Positions 16,449 to 25,117 of a stretch of DNA of 64,000 nt are shown here, piece by piece. The stretch is taken from assembly GCF_025642155.1 (NCBI RefSeq), contig NZ_CP106798.1, positions 3,410,001 to 3,474,000 of the forward strand, written 5' to 3'. Below the pieces are notes generated by a model. That model ran no database searches and was not told where the DNA came from. It worked only from the letters and a program-made list of their open reading frames with translations. Numbering within the stretch: the first letter of the stretch is position 1; each line of letters opens with the position of its first letter. The DNA is from Streptomyces sp. HUAS 15-9. GTDB taxonomy: Bacteria; Actinomycetota; Actinomycetes; Streptomycetales; Streptomycetaceae. The position numbers and the translations under genes are program-made.

Positions 16449-17030
16449 TCAGTTGAGCGTAGGGTCGTCCGGATAGGTGGCCACCATCGCGAGCTCATTG
16501 CGCTGGCGGCGCAGCACCTCGCGCCAGAGCCTCTCGGGGGAGGGGGACGAGACGTCACCCGGCTCCGATTCCACGACGTACCAGGCACCCTCCACCAGCT
16601 CGTCCTCCAGCTGACCGGGGCCCCAGCCGGCGTACCCGGCGAAGATCCGCAGCGACCCGAGAGCCGAGGCGAGCAGCTCCGGCGGGGCCTCCAGGTCCAC
16701 CAGCCCGATCGCACCGTGCACCCGGCGCCAGCCGAGCGGGGCCCGGTCGCCGGACACGCCGCCGGGGATGACCGCGACGCCGAGCGCGGAGTCCAGCGAC
16801 ACCGGACCGCCCTGGAAGACGACACCGGGCTCACCGGCCAGATCCGCCCAGCCCTCCAGGATGTCGCCCACGTCCACCGGCGTCGGACGGTTGAGGACGA
16901 CACCGAGGGAGCCCTCCTCGTCGTGGTCGAGAAGGAGCACCACCGCACGGTCGAAGTTCGGGTCCGCCAGGGCGGGCGTGGCCACGAGCAGCCGCCCTGT
17001 GAGCGAGGACACCTCGGTCATGCCAGACAT
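16449..17030 (-). CDS. YqgE/AlgH family protein (UPF0301)
   Basis: This protein of about 193 residues has the YqgE core: GRLLVATPALADPNFDRAVV, LLDHDEEGSLGVVLNRPTP, VVFQGGPVSLDSALGV and a C-terminal WGPGQLEDELVEGAWYVV. The fold is known structurally but the biochemical role is not settled. AlgH in Pseudomonas affects alginate regulation. Start ATG 17030 or 17021 are both plausible; conserved sequence begins at the latter. It is divergent from murA, sharing the 17031-17272 intergenic region. Confidence 0.9.
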   Translation of the reverse strand: MSGMTEVSSLTGRLLVATPALADPNFDRAVVLLLDHDEEGSLGVVLNRPTPVDVGDILEGWADLAGEPGVVFQGGPVSLDSALGVAVIPGGVSGDRAPLGWRRVHGAIGLVDLEAPPELLASALGSLRIFAGYAGWGPGQLEDELVEGAWYVVESEPGDVSSPSPERLWREVLRRQRNELAMVATYPDDPTLN

Positions 17031-17272
17031 GATCCCGCATCTTCCCTTCGTGTGGGGAGCCAATGCGGGTACGGGAGTGAACGCAGCTCAGGGCGCACCG
17101 GTGCGCCCCACGCGCACCACCGCGCCGGTGACCCCATGTGCCCGGCAGTGAACGGTTCGTGTTGTGACAGAGCTGTGGCGATGCTGGGTGGTACTTGGGC
17201 TTACGGCAGGGGGGCGGTGGGCGATTACCCTGTCTCTCCGGCCCCTGCCCAACTCCACGGAACGCGAGATTC

Positions 17273-18613
17273 ATGACCGTCAACGACGATGTCCTGTTTG
17301 TCCACGGCGGAACCCCGCTGGAGGGTGAGATCCGTGTCCGCGGTGCGAAGAACCTCGTGCCGAAGGCGATGGTCGCCGCCCTGCTGGGCAGTGCGCCGAG
17401 TCGACTGCGTAATGTACCGGACATCCGTGATGTTCGTGTCGTACGCGGCCTGCTGCAGTTGCACGGGGTGACGGTCCGTCCGGGTGACGAGCCCGGTGAG
17501 CTGGTGCTCGATCCGACGCACGTGGAAAGCGCCAACGTCGCTGACATCGATGCCCACGCGGGCTCCTCGCGCATCCCGATCCTGTTCTGCGGTCCGCTGC
17601 TGCACCGCCTCGGCCACGCGTTCATCCCGGGCCTCGGCGGCTGCGACATCGGCGGCCGGCCCATCGACTTCCACTTCGACGTGCTGCGGCAGTTCGGCGC
17701 GACGATCGAGAAGCGTGCCGACGGCCAGTACCTGGAGGCGCCGACCCGGCTGCGCGGTACGAAGATCCGGCTGCCGTACCCGTCCGTCGGCGCGACCGAG
17801 CAGGTGCTGCTGACGGCCGTACTCGCCGAGGGCGTCACGGAGTTGTCCAACGCGGCCGTCGAGCCGGAGATCGAGGACCTGATCTGCGTTCTGCAGAAGA
17901 TGGGCGCGATCATCGCGATGGACACCGACCGGACGATCCGCATCACCGGTGTGGACAGCCTGGGCGGCTACACCCACCGCGCCCTCGCGGACCGGCTGGA
18001 GGCCGCGTCCTGGGCGTCGGCGGCGCTGGCGACCGAGGGCAACATCTACGTCCGCGGCGCGCAGCAGCGCTCGATGATGACGTTCCTGAACACCTACCGG
18101 AAGGTGGGCGGTGCCTTCGAGATCGAGGACGAGGGCATCCGCTTCTGGCACCCCGGCGGCCAACTGAAGTCCATCGCGCTGGAGACGGACGTGCACCCGG
18201 GCTTCCAGACCGACTGGCAGCAGCCGCTCGTCGTGGCCCTCACGCAGGCTACCGGCCTGTCGATCATCCACGAGACGGTCTACGAGTCCCGGCTGGGCTT
18301 CACCTCCGCCCTGAACCAGATGGGCGCCCACATCCAGCTCTACCGCGAGTGCCTGGGCAGCTCCGACTGCCGCTTCGGGCAGCGCAACTTCCTGCACTCC
18401 GCGGTCGTGTCGGGCCCCACCAAGCTCCAGGGCGCCGACCTGGTCATCCCGGACCTCCGGGGCGGCTTCTCGTACCTCATCGCCGCGCTGGCGGCCCAGG
18501 GCACGTCCCGGGTCCACGGCATCGACCTCATCAACCGCGGCTACGAGAACTTCATGGAGAAGCTCGTGGAACTGGGCGCGAAGGTGGAACTGCCGGGCAA
18601 GGCGCTCGGCTAG
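17273..18613 (+). CDS. murA: UDP-N-acetylglucosamine 1-carboxyvinyltransferase
   Basis: This 446-residue cytoplasmic enzyme transfers the enolpyruvyl group from PEP to UDP-GlcNAc, the first committed step of peptidoglycan precursor synthesis. The N-terminal substrate motif is RVRGAKNLVPKAMVAALLG. The active-site Cys is in GLGGCDIGGRPIDFH (C124, the position alkylated by fosfomycin), so the enzyme should be fosfomycin-sensitive. The C-terminal tract DLRGGFSYLIAALAAQG is also typical. ATG 17273 was chosen because homologues start at this MTVNDD-type N-terminus; the longer reading is low-complexity. It is followed by a strong hairpin and a tandem repeat array. Confidence 0.95.
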   Translation: MTVNDDVLFVHGGTPLEGEIRVRGAKNLVPKAMVAALLGSAPSRLRNVPDIRDVRVVRGLLQLHGVTVRPGDEPGELVLDPTHVESANVADIDAHAGSSRIPILFCGPLLHRLGHAFIPGLGGCDIGGRPIDFHFDVLRQFGATIEKRADGQYLEAPTRLRGTKIRLPYPSVGATEQVLLTAVLAEGVTELSNAAVEPEIEDLICVLQKMGAIIAMDTDRTIRITGVDSLGGYTHRALADRLEAASWASAALATEGNIYVRGAQQRSMMTFLNTYRKVGGAFEIEDEGIRFWHPGGQLKSIALETDVHPGFQTDWQQPLVVALTQATGLSIIHETVYESRLGFTSALNQMGAHIQLYRECLGSSDCRFGQRNFLHSAVVSGPTKLQGADLVIPDLRGGFSYLIAALAAQGTSRVHGIDLINRGYENFMEKLVELGAKVELPGKALG

Positions 18614-18651
18614 TTTCCGGTACGACAACTCGGCCGGTTTCCGGTACGACA

Positions 18652-19410
18652 ATGGGGCGGCCCCCGTGGAAAGGGGGCCGCCCCGTTTGTCGTTGTCCGC
18701 GCCCGCCACGGACGCGCCCCGCGAGGGGCGCGGGACTGTGTCGATCTGCGGCTCCGCCGCGCGGGCGCGACCAGCCACGACCGACGCGCAACCACCCACC
18801 GGCCCCTCAACACCAAGACGATGGGGCGGCCCCTGGCGAAAGGAGCCGCCCCATCGTGATATGTCCGCGCCCGCCGCGGACGCGCCCCGCAAGGGGCACG
18901 GGACTGTGTCAATCTGCGGCTCCGCCGCGCAGGCGCAACCGGCCACCACCAGCGCGCAGCCACCCACCGGCCCCTCAACACCAAGACGATGGGGCGGCCC
19001 CTGGCGAAAGGAGCCGCCCCATCGTGATATGTCCGCGCCCGCCGCGGACGCGCCCCGCAAGGGGCACGGGACTGTGTCGATCTGCGGCTCCGCCGCGCAG
19101 GCGCAACCGGCCACCACCAGCGCGCAGCCACCCACCACACCCTCAGCGCCATGACGATGGGGCGGCCCCTGGCGAAAGGAGCCGCCCCATCGTGATATGT
19201 CCGCGCCCGCCGCGGACGCGCCCCGCAAGGGGCACGGGACTGTGTCAATCTGCGGCTCCGCCGCGCAGGCGCAACCGGCCACCACCAGCGCGCAGCCACC
19301 CACCACACCCTCAGCGCCATGACGATGGGGCGGCCCCTGGCGAAAGGAGCCGCCCCATCGTGATATGTCCGCGCCCGCCGCGGACGCGCCCCGCAAGGGG
19401 CGCGGGGAAC
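18652..19410. repeat. 168-bp tandem repeat array between murA and the HU gene
   Basis: The plus-strand block ATGGGGCGGCCCC...GCCGCCCC recurs at 18652, 18820, 18988, 19156 and 19324, an exact 168-bp period. Units 2-4 are nearly identical; the first differs in its hairpin and the last diverges after about 75 bp. Each unit has a terminator-like stem, then ATGTCCGCGCCCGCCGCGGAC, GCGCCCCGCAAGGGGC and a second GC palindrome (GCGGCTCCGCCGCGC). The period is a multiple of three, so artefactual long ORFs run through on both strands; I see no gene here. The palindromic pieces resemble dispersed intergenic repeats common in Streptomyces. Confidence 0.95.
18654..18684 (+). terminator. Strong GC hairpin after murA
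   Basis: GGGGCGGCCCCC (18654-18665) pairs with GGGGGCCGCCCC (18673-18684), about 40 bases after the murA stop and followed by GTTTGTCGTTG. This stem is also the first unit of the repeat array that follows. Just before it GTTTCCGGTACGACAA occurs twice, 24 bp apart (18613-18628, 18637-18652). Confidence 0.8.
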
Positions 19411-19465
19411 TGCGCGACCAGCCACGTGCGGCTCGCAGTTGCCCACCGCGCTCTGAGCGGAGCGG

Positions 19466-19747
19466 TTACTTACCCTTGGCCGCTTCCTTGAGCTTCGAGC
19501 CCGCGGAGACCTTCACGCTGTAGCCGGCCGGGATGTTGATGGGCTCACCGGTCTGCGGGTTGCGCGCGGTGCGAGCGGCACGGTGGGTGCGCTCGAAGGT
19601 CAGGAAGCCGGGGATGGTGACCTTCTCGTCGCCCTTGGAGACGACGTCGCCGACGACCTCGGCGAACGCGGCCAGAACGGCGTCGGCGTCCTTGCGGGTC
19701 ACCTCGGCGCGGTCGGCCAGCGCGGCCACCAGCTCACTGCGGTTCAT
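19466..19747 (-). CDS. hupA: HU-family nucleoid protein
   Basis: This 93-residue DNA-bending protein has the HU signature MNRSELVAALADRAEVTRKD at the N-terminus and the beta-arm RTARNPQTGEPINIPAGYSV. The length equals that of HupA rather than the longer HupS, which carries a Lys-rich tail. It compacts the nucleoid in vegetative hyphae. The gene has its own upstream region (19748-20000); no convincing promoter elements were found. It lies between murA and the malic enzyme gene, as I recall for S. coelicolor hupA. Confidence 0.95.
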   Translation of the reverse strand: MNRSELVAALADRAEVTRKDADAVLAAFAEVVGDVVSKGDEKVTIPGFLTFERTHRAARTARNPQTGEPINIPAGYSVKVSAGSKLKEAAKGK

Positions 19748-19981
19748 GTTGTTACTCCCGTGTTCTTCTTGCCGTTGGGGTGTGCCAGGCGGCGGTGCCG
19801 CACCCTGGCACAGCGAAGCCGATGCGCTCGCGCCCGTGGACGCATCCTGCCCCTACCTGCGGCGGGAAAGCCAATCCGGCACCCGCAGGAGTCGTGAGAA
19901 CACCCTAGGGAGTCACACGAAAAGCGCCTGTCGGCCGTCACCCTAGAGGGCGCCCGGCGGTAGGGGGTTCCGCGACGCGCC

Positions 19982-20014
19982 GCTGTGAGGAGCCGCCGTG
20001 GCGATCCTCACAGC
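19982..20014 (-). terminator. Inverted repeat after the malic enzyme gene
   Basis: GCTGTGAGGA (19982-19991) and TCCTCACAGC (20005-20014) form a perfect 10-bp stem with a 13-base loop, starting 10 bases past the malic enzyme stop. No T-run follows. It probably ends the malic enzyme transcript before the HU promoter region. Confidence 0.7.
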
Positions 20015-20023
20015 ACTTGCACA

Positions 20024-21454
20024 CTACGGCACGGTGGGCTGCGCCGCCGCCCCGGCCGCCTTCGCCGCGTCCCGCACCGCACCCGCCACCGCGCCCGCGA
20101 CCTTGTCGTTGAAGACGCTCGGGATGATGTAGTTCGGGTTCAGCTCGCCCTCGGTCACCACGTCCGCGAGGGCCTTCGCGGCCGCGAGCATCATGCCCGT
20201 GTTGACGGTACGGGACTGAGCGTCCAGCAGGCCGCGGAAGACACCCGGGAAGACCAGCACGTTGTTGATCTGGTTAGGAAAGTCGGAGCGGCCGGTGGCC
20301 ACAACTGCGGCCGTCTGGCGGGCGATTGCCGGGTCGACCTCGGGGTCCGGGTTCGCGAGCGCGAACACGATGGCACCCTCGGCCATGGCGGCCACGTCGT
20401 CGCCGTCGAGGACGTTCGGGGCGGAGACGCCGATGAAGACGTCGGCGTCGCGCACGGCCTGCTTCAGCGTGCCGGTCAGGCCCTCGTGGTTGGTGTTGTC
20501 GGCGATCCAGCGCAGCGGCGAGTCCGGCGCGGCGTCCACCAGGTCCTCGCGGCCGGCGTGCACGACACCGTGGATGTCGGCGACGACGGCGCTCTTGACG
20601 CCCGCCGCGAGCAGCAGCTTGAGGATGGCCGTACCGGCCGCGCCGGCGCCGGACATCACGACGCGGATGTTCTCGATCGCCTTGCCCGTGACGCGAAGTG
20701 CGTTCGTCAGGGCGGCCAGGACGACGATCGCCGTGCCGTGCTGGTCGTCGTGGAAGACGGGGATGTCGAGGGCCTCGCGCAGCCGGGCCTCGATCTCGAA
20801 GCAGCGCGGCGCGGAGATGTCCTCCAGGTTGATGCCGGCGAAGCCCGGGGCGATCGCCTTGACGATCTCGACGATCGCGTCGGTGTCCTGGGTGTCCAGG
20901 CAGATCGGCCAGGCGTCGATGCCGGCGAAGCGCTTGAAGAGGGCCGCCTTGCCCTCCATGACGGGCAGTGCGGCCTTCGGGCCGATGTTGCCGAGGCCCA
21001 GCACCGCGGAGCCGTCCGTCACGACCGCAACGGAGTTGCGCTTGATGGTGAGGCGGCGGGCGTCCTCGGGGTTCTCGGCGATCGCCATGCAGACGCGGGC
21101 CACACCCGGCGTGTAGATCATGGAGAGGTCGTCACGGTTGCGGATGGGGTGCTTGGACTGCATCTCGATCTTGCCGCCGAGGTGCATCAGGAACGTACGG
21201 TCGGAGACCTTGCCGAGCGTGACGCCCTCGATGCCGCGGAGCTCCTCGACGATCTCGTCGGCGTGCGCGGTCGAGGTGGCCGCGATCGTGACGTCGATAC
21301 GGAGCTTCTCGTGGCCGGACGCGGTGACGTCGAGGCCGGTCACCGAGCCTCCGGAGGACTCCACGGCGTGGGTGAGCTGCGAGACGGCGGTTCCGCTCGC
21401 GGGCACCTCCAGCCGGATCGTCATCGAGTAGGAGACGCTGGGCGCCGTTGCCAT
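20024..21454 (-). CDS. NAD(P)-dependent malic enzyme with N-terminal ACT domain
   Basis: This 476-residue enzyme oxidatively decarboxylates L-malate to pyruvate, with divalent metal. Residues 1 to about 80 form an ACT-like regulatory domain (MTIRLEVPASGTAVSQLTHA, then DVTASGHEKLRIDVTI). The catalytic part has KHPIRNRDDLSMIYTPGVA, KRNSVAVVTDGSAVLGLGN, the metal-binding DISAPRCFEIEARLREA and HDDQHGTAIV, the nucleotide loop MSGAGAAGTAI and FALANPDPEVDP. The ACT domain suggests allosteric control. It is monocistronic between a terminator and a structured region. NAD versus NADP preference cannot be read with certainty; the loop lacks an obvious phosphate-binding Arg. Confidence 0.93.
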   Translation of the reverse strand: MATAPSVSYSMTIRLEVPASGTAVSQLTHAVESSGGSVTGLDVTASGHEKLRIDVTIAATSTAHADEIVEELRGIEGVTLGKVSDRTFLMHLGGKIEMQSKHPIRNRDDLSMIYTPGVARVCMAIAENPEDARRLTIKRNSVAVVTDGSAVLGLGNIGPKAALPVMEGKAALFKRFAGIDAWPICLDTQDTDAIVEIVKAIAPGFAGINLEDISAPRCFEIEARLREALDIPVFHDDQHGTAIVVLAALTNALRVTGKAIENIRVVMSGAGAAGTAILKLLLAAGVKSAVVADIHGVVHAGREDLVDAAPDSPLRWIADNTNHEGLTGTLKQAVRDADVFIGVSAPNVLDGDDVAAMAEGAIVFALANPDPEVDPAIARQTAAVVATGRSDFPNQINNVLVFPGVFRGLLDAQSRTVNTGMMLAAAKALADVVTEGELNPNYIIPSVFNDKVAGAVAGAVRDAAKAAGAAAQPTVP

Positions 21455-21590
21455 GGCCGACTTCCTCTTTCACCGTGTCGCGAAGATGTGCCGTCCGATC
21501 GTCGCACCTACCGTCGAGTAGGCGTTAGCCGGTCCTGAATTACGAACTTTTTGTTCTCGGGGCACTGCCGGTAATGCGCGGGGCACCACC

Positions 21591-21625
21591 AAAAAAGGAG
21601 ACCCACGTCACTGATGACGTGGGTC
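21591..21625 (-). terminator. Intrinsic terminator with T-run
   Basis: GACCCACGTCA, a four-base loop (TCAG on the minus strand) and TGACGTGGGTC form an 11-bp perfect stem (21600-21625), followed on the minus strand by TCTCC and six T. This is a classic rho-independent terminator, rare for such a GC-rich genome. Confidence 0.9.
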
Positions 21626-21727
21626 CCCTCACCGTTCATGACACCGACCCGCCATGCTCGCCTCGCGGCAAGTGGTCGCTCGTAGCGACAAAGGTTGGGC
21701 CCGGGGGCTTGGATCGAGCCGGTGTCA
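21591..21727 (-). ncRNA. Candidate structured small RNA upstream of the malic enzyme gene
   Basis: On the minus strand a TTAGCCT -10-like box (about 21742-21736) precedes a roughly 135-nt segment whose ends pair: TGACACCG near 21726 with CGGTGTCA near 21640. Inside are hairpins GTCGC-TACGA-GCGAC and GCCGCGAGGCGAG. It ends with a strong intrinsic terminator. The segment lies in a 357-bp gap (21455-21811) between the malic enzyme start and the helicase stop. It has no credible ORF. It could be an independent small RNA or the 3' UTR terminator of the helicase transcript; the enclosing helix and promoter-like box favour an RNA gene. No known RNA family was recognised. Confidence 0.6.
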
Positions 21728-21811
21728 CAGCCAGGCTAACAAACCGATCGCGCGGAACCATTCCCGTACGGAGAGTTCACGGGATTCTCCCCCGTGATTC
21801 AGTCCCGTGAT

Positions 21812-24220
21812 TCAGTCCCTGAGCAGATCAGGCACCCCGTACGCGTCCGGCACGTCCCGGTCGCCCGAGACCACCGTCAGCTGCTGGGTGGCCCGGGTCA
21901 GGGCGACGTAGAGCACCCGCAGGCCCGCCGGTGACTCGTCGGCGATCTCCGCGGGTGAGACGACCACCGTGGCGTCGTACTCCAGGCCCTTCGCCTCCAG
22001 GCTGCCGAGCGCCACCACCCGGTCGCCGAGCCCGGCGAGCCAGCGCGCGGCCTCCTCGCGCCGGTTCATGGCGACGACCACGCCGACCGTTCCGTCGACC
22101 TGGTCGAGGAGCCGTTCGGCCGCCGCCCGTACGGTCTTGTCCAGCGAGCCCCGGACGACCGTGAAGCGCGGTTCGACCCCGGTGGACCGTACGGCCGACG
22201 GGGACTTCGAGCCGGGCATGGCCAGGGCGAGCACCTTGGCGGCGAGCTCGGCGATCTCGGCCGGGTTGCGGTAGTTCACCGTGAGCTCGAAGCGGCGGCG
22301 GGGGCGGGTCCCCAGGGCCTCGTCGCGGGCCTCGGCCGCCTCGTCGGGGTCGGACCAGGAGGACTGGGCCGGGTCGCCGACGACCGTCCAGGTGGCGTGC
22401 CGGCCGCGGCGGCCCACCATGCGCCACTGCATCGGCGTGAGGTCCTGGGCCTCGTCGACGATGACATGCGCGTACTCGGTGCGCTCCTGCGCCAGCCGCT
22501 CGGCCCGCTCCCGCTGCGACTCCTCGCGTACGGGCATCAGCTCCTCCAGACCGGTGAGCTGGTCGAGCGGGTCCAGCTCGCGTCTCTTCTTCGGGCGGGC
22601 CGGTGCGCCGAGGACGGCCTGGAGCTCGTCGAGCATGGCGATGTCGTGCACGGAGTGGCCGTCGCGCCGCAGCGACCGGGCGACCCTGCGCACCTCGCCG
22701 GGGTTGAGGATGCGGCGGGCCCAGCGGCCCAGCCGCCGCTCGTCCGCCATGGCCGAGAGCACGGCCCTGGGGGTGAGCTCGGGCCACCACGCGTCGAGGA
22801 ACCGGATGAAGCTGTCCTCGGAGGTGACGTCCTCGTCGAAGGACGAGCGCAGCTCGGCGGCCAGCTCCGGGTCGGAGTGCCGGCCGGCCCCGCCGGACTG
22901 CGCCCACAGGGCGTCGAGGAGCAGCCTGCGGGCGCGCGGGCGGAGCAGATTGACGGGCGCGGTGCCGCCCAGGGCGTTACGGCGGATACGTTCCAGCTCG
23001 GCCGCAGCCAGCTCCAGCCGGCGCCCGAAGGCCACGACCCGCAGCAGGGTGGGCGGGCCGGCGGAAGCACTTTCCGCCGCGTCGGCGCCCTCGTCACCGA
23101 AGGCGAGCTGCCCGGAGTCGGCGGGGCGCGGACGCGCGGCACCGGATCCCGCACCGCCCGGCCCCAGCTCCAGCGCGCCCCGGGCCGCCTTACGCAGCAC
23201 CTTCAGCATGCGGTACGAGCCCTTGGCCCGGGCCACGGACGGGGAGTCGTACAAGGTGGCCCCGACGCCGTCGACCAGCGAGCCGATCGCCCGGATGGCT
23301 ACCTGGCCCTCCTCGCCGAGGGAGGGCAGCACGCCCTCGGTGTACGCCACGAGCAGCGGGGTCGGCGAGACGATCAGGATGCCGCCCGAGTACCGGCGCC
23401 GGTCCTGGTAGAGGAGGTAGGCCGCCCGGTGCAGCGCCACGGCGGTCTTTCCGGTCCCCGGGCCGCCCTCGACGTAGGTCACGGAGGCGGCGGGGGCCCG
23501 GATGACCAGGTCCTGCTCGGCCTGGATGGAGGCGACGATGTCCCGCATGGTGTGGCTGCGGGCCTGGCCGAGCGCGGCCATCAGAGCGCCGTCGCCGATG
23601 GCGGGCAGTTCGTCGCCGTCGAGGAAGGCCGTGAGCTCGGGGCGCATCAGGTCGTCCTCGACACCGAGCACCCGGCGCCCCTTGGAGCGGATGACCCGGC
23701 GCCGTACGACCCGTCCCGGGTCGACCGGGGTGGAGCGGTAGAAGGGGGCGGCGGCGGGCGCCCGCCAGTCGATGACCAGCGGGGCGTAGTCACTGTCGAG
23801 GACACCGATGCGGCCGACGTGCAGCGTCTCGGCGATGTCGGCGGTGTTGTCGGCGCGCACCGCGCCCTCCGCCGGCTCGACCGCGGTGTAGGCGCCGTCG
23901 GGCCCCTTCTTGCCGTCCTTGCCGAGCAGCAGGTCGATGCGTCCGAAGAGGAAGTCCTCGAACTCGTTGTTGAGCCGGTTGAGGTGGATGCCGGCCCGGA
24001 AGACCTGGGCGTCCCGCTCGGCGAGCGCGCCGGGCGTGCCGACCTGGCCGCGCTTGGCCGCGTCGTTCATCAGGAACTCGGCCTCGTGGATCTTCTCCTC
24101 GAGGCGCCGGTACACCCGGTCGAGGTGTTCCTGTTCGACGCTGATCTCTCGGTCCCGTACGGAGTCGTGTACTTCGTCGTGAACCGAGCCGACCGCAGAT
24201 TGTTGAGCCTGAGCGGCCAC
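21812..24220 (-). CDS. HelD-like UvrD/Rep-family helicase (RNA polymerase-associated type)
   Basis: This 802-residue SF1 ATPase has the HelD layout. There is an N-terminal helical arm (EHLDRVYRRLEEKIHEAEFL, residues 31-50), then Walker A GGPGTGKT (252-259). A long Ala/Gly/Arg-rich insertion sits in the middle. Motif II is VIVDEAQDLTPMQWRMVGRR, and the C-terminal domain has NYRNPAEIAELAAKVLAL, LGSLEAKGLEYDATVVV and LYVALTRATQQLTVV. HelD proteins bind RNA polymerase and recycle stalled complexes; the Streptomyces relative HelR gives rifamycin tolerance. I cannot tell which subtype this is, and no obvious rifampicin-associated palindrome lies upstream. Start GTG 24220 follows GAAGGGGG. Confidence 0.85.
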   Translation of the reverse strand: MAAQAQQSAVGSVHDEVHDSVRDREISVEQEHLDRVYRRLEEKIHEAEFLMNDAAKRGQVGTPGALAERDAQVFRAGIHLNRLNNEFEDFLFGRIDLLLGKDGKKGPDGAYTAVEPAEGAVRADNTADIAETLHVGRIGVLDSDYAPLVIDWRAPAAAPFYRSTPVDPGRVVRRRVIRSKGRRVLGVEDDLMRPELTAFLDGDELPAIGDGALMAALGQARSHTMRDIVASIQAEQDLVIRAPAASVTYVEGGPGTGKTAVALHRAAYLLYQDRRRYSGGILIVSPTPLLVAYTEGVLPSLGEEGQVAIRAIGSLVDGVGATLYDSPSVARAKGSYRMLKVLRKAARGALELGPGGAGSGAARPRPADSGQLAFGDEGADAAESASAGPPTLLRVVAFGRRLELAAAELERIRRNALGGTAPVNLLRPRARRLLLDALWAQSGGAGRHSDPELAAELRSSFDEDVTSEDSFIRFLDAWWPELTPRAVLSAMADERRLGRWARRILNPGEVRRVARSLRRDGHSVHDIAMLDELQAVLGAPARPKKRRELDPLDQLTGLEELMPVREESQRERAERLAQERTEYAHVIVDEAQDLTPMQWRMVGRRGRHATWTVVGDPAQSSWSDPDEAAEARDEALGTRPRRRFELTVNYRNPAEIAELAAKVLALAMPGSKSPSAVRSTGVEPRFTVVRGSLDKTVRAAAERLLDQVDGTVGVVVAMNRREEAARWLAGLGDRVVALGSLEAKGLEYDATVVVSPAEIADESPAGLRVLYVALTRATQQLTVVSGDRDVPDAYGVPDLLRD

Positions 24221-24280
24221 CGGGCCCCCTTCTGACGTGCTGGGCAGCCGTCAACCGTACGCGAAGGGGACCCGCGGAAG

Positions 24281-25117
24281 CTACGCGTCTACGTTCACGA
24301 GCTTCTTGCCGTCGAAGGTCATGACCTCGAAGTGGTCGATCTGGTTGGGGTCGAAGGCGGCGCCGCCGTGGACGTAGAGGGGATTCTTGGCCTCTTCGTG
24401 CTTGGCGTTCGCGATGCCGTAGCCCCAGTTCGGGACGGACCAAGAGGTCACCGTCTCCCGTTCACCGTTCTTGCCGACGGCGATGAGCGAGCACTTCTCC
24501 GGGCCGGTGACGTTCTTGAGCTGGAGGACCGCGTGGGTGCCCCAGTCCTTCTTCTCCAGGGCGACGGTCGCGGTGACATGGGTCGCCGGGTCCGTGGCCG
24601 TCTTCTTGTCGGTCATGGTCTGGAAGGCCGCCTGGGCAGGTCCCATCGCCATGTCGGCGTTGCCGTTGTTGTCCGAGCCGCCGCTTGCCGCCAGCACGGC
24701 CAGCGGGCCGCCGACGATCAGCGCCGCGGATGCCGCGAGCATGAACATGGTCCGGCGGCGCTTGACCGCGCGGCGGTCCGAGACCTCGACGACCAGCTTC
24801 TCCGCCAGCCGTGGGCTGGGCTTGGCGGACAGCGATTCGCCGATCGCGGGTGTGCTGCCGGAGCCCGGCAGGTCCGCGAGCGCGGCCAGCATCGGCTCCA
24901 TCCCGGCGAGCTCGTCGAGCTGCCCGGCGCACCATTCGCAACCCGCGAGGTGGGCCTCGAAAGCGGTTGCTTCGGCGTCGTCCAGAATGCCGAGGGCGTA
25001 GGCGCCCACGGTCTCGTGCTCATTGGGCACCGCAGATCCCTGATTGGGGCTCATGGGTCCTGACATACCCGGACCACCCGTGCTGAATCCGCCGTGTCCC
25101 CCGTATCCACTCATCAC
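24281..25117 (-). CDS. rsuA: Membrane-anchored zinc-binding anti-sigma factor (RsuA-like)
   Basis: This 278-residue protein has a zinc-binding anti-sigma (ZAS) domain with HLAGCEWC (H56, C60, C63) after H33. One membrane segment follows near residues 121-144 (MFMLAASAALIVGGPLAVLA), then an extracytoplasmic domain of about 130 residues. It holds the upstream ECF sigma factor inactive at the membrane. Its GTG 25117 overlaps the sigma stop by 4 bp (an ATG one codon later is also possible), so the pair is translationally coupled. The neighbourhood matches my recollection of S. coelicolor rsuA-sigU. Confidence 0.85.
   Translation of the reverse strand: MMSGYGGHGGFSTGGPGMSGPMSPNQGSAVPNEHETVGAYALGILDDAEATAFEAHLAGCEWCAGQLDELAGMEPMLAALADLPGSGSTPAIGESLSAKPSPRLAEKLVVEVSDRRAVKRRRTMFMLAASAALIVGGPLAVLAASGGSDNNGNADMAMGPAQAAFQTMTDKKTATDPATHVTATVALEKKDWGTHAVLQLKNVTGPEKCSLIAVGKNGERETVTSWSVPNWGYGIANAKHEEAKNPLYVHGGAAFDPNQIDHFEVMTFDGKKLVNVDA

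Noticed and set aside
18652..19410. CRISPR-like or protein-coding repeat in the 168-bp array
   Set aside because: Units are contiguous, without unique spacers, and long ORFs on both strands follow only from the period being a multiple of three.
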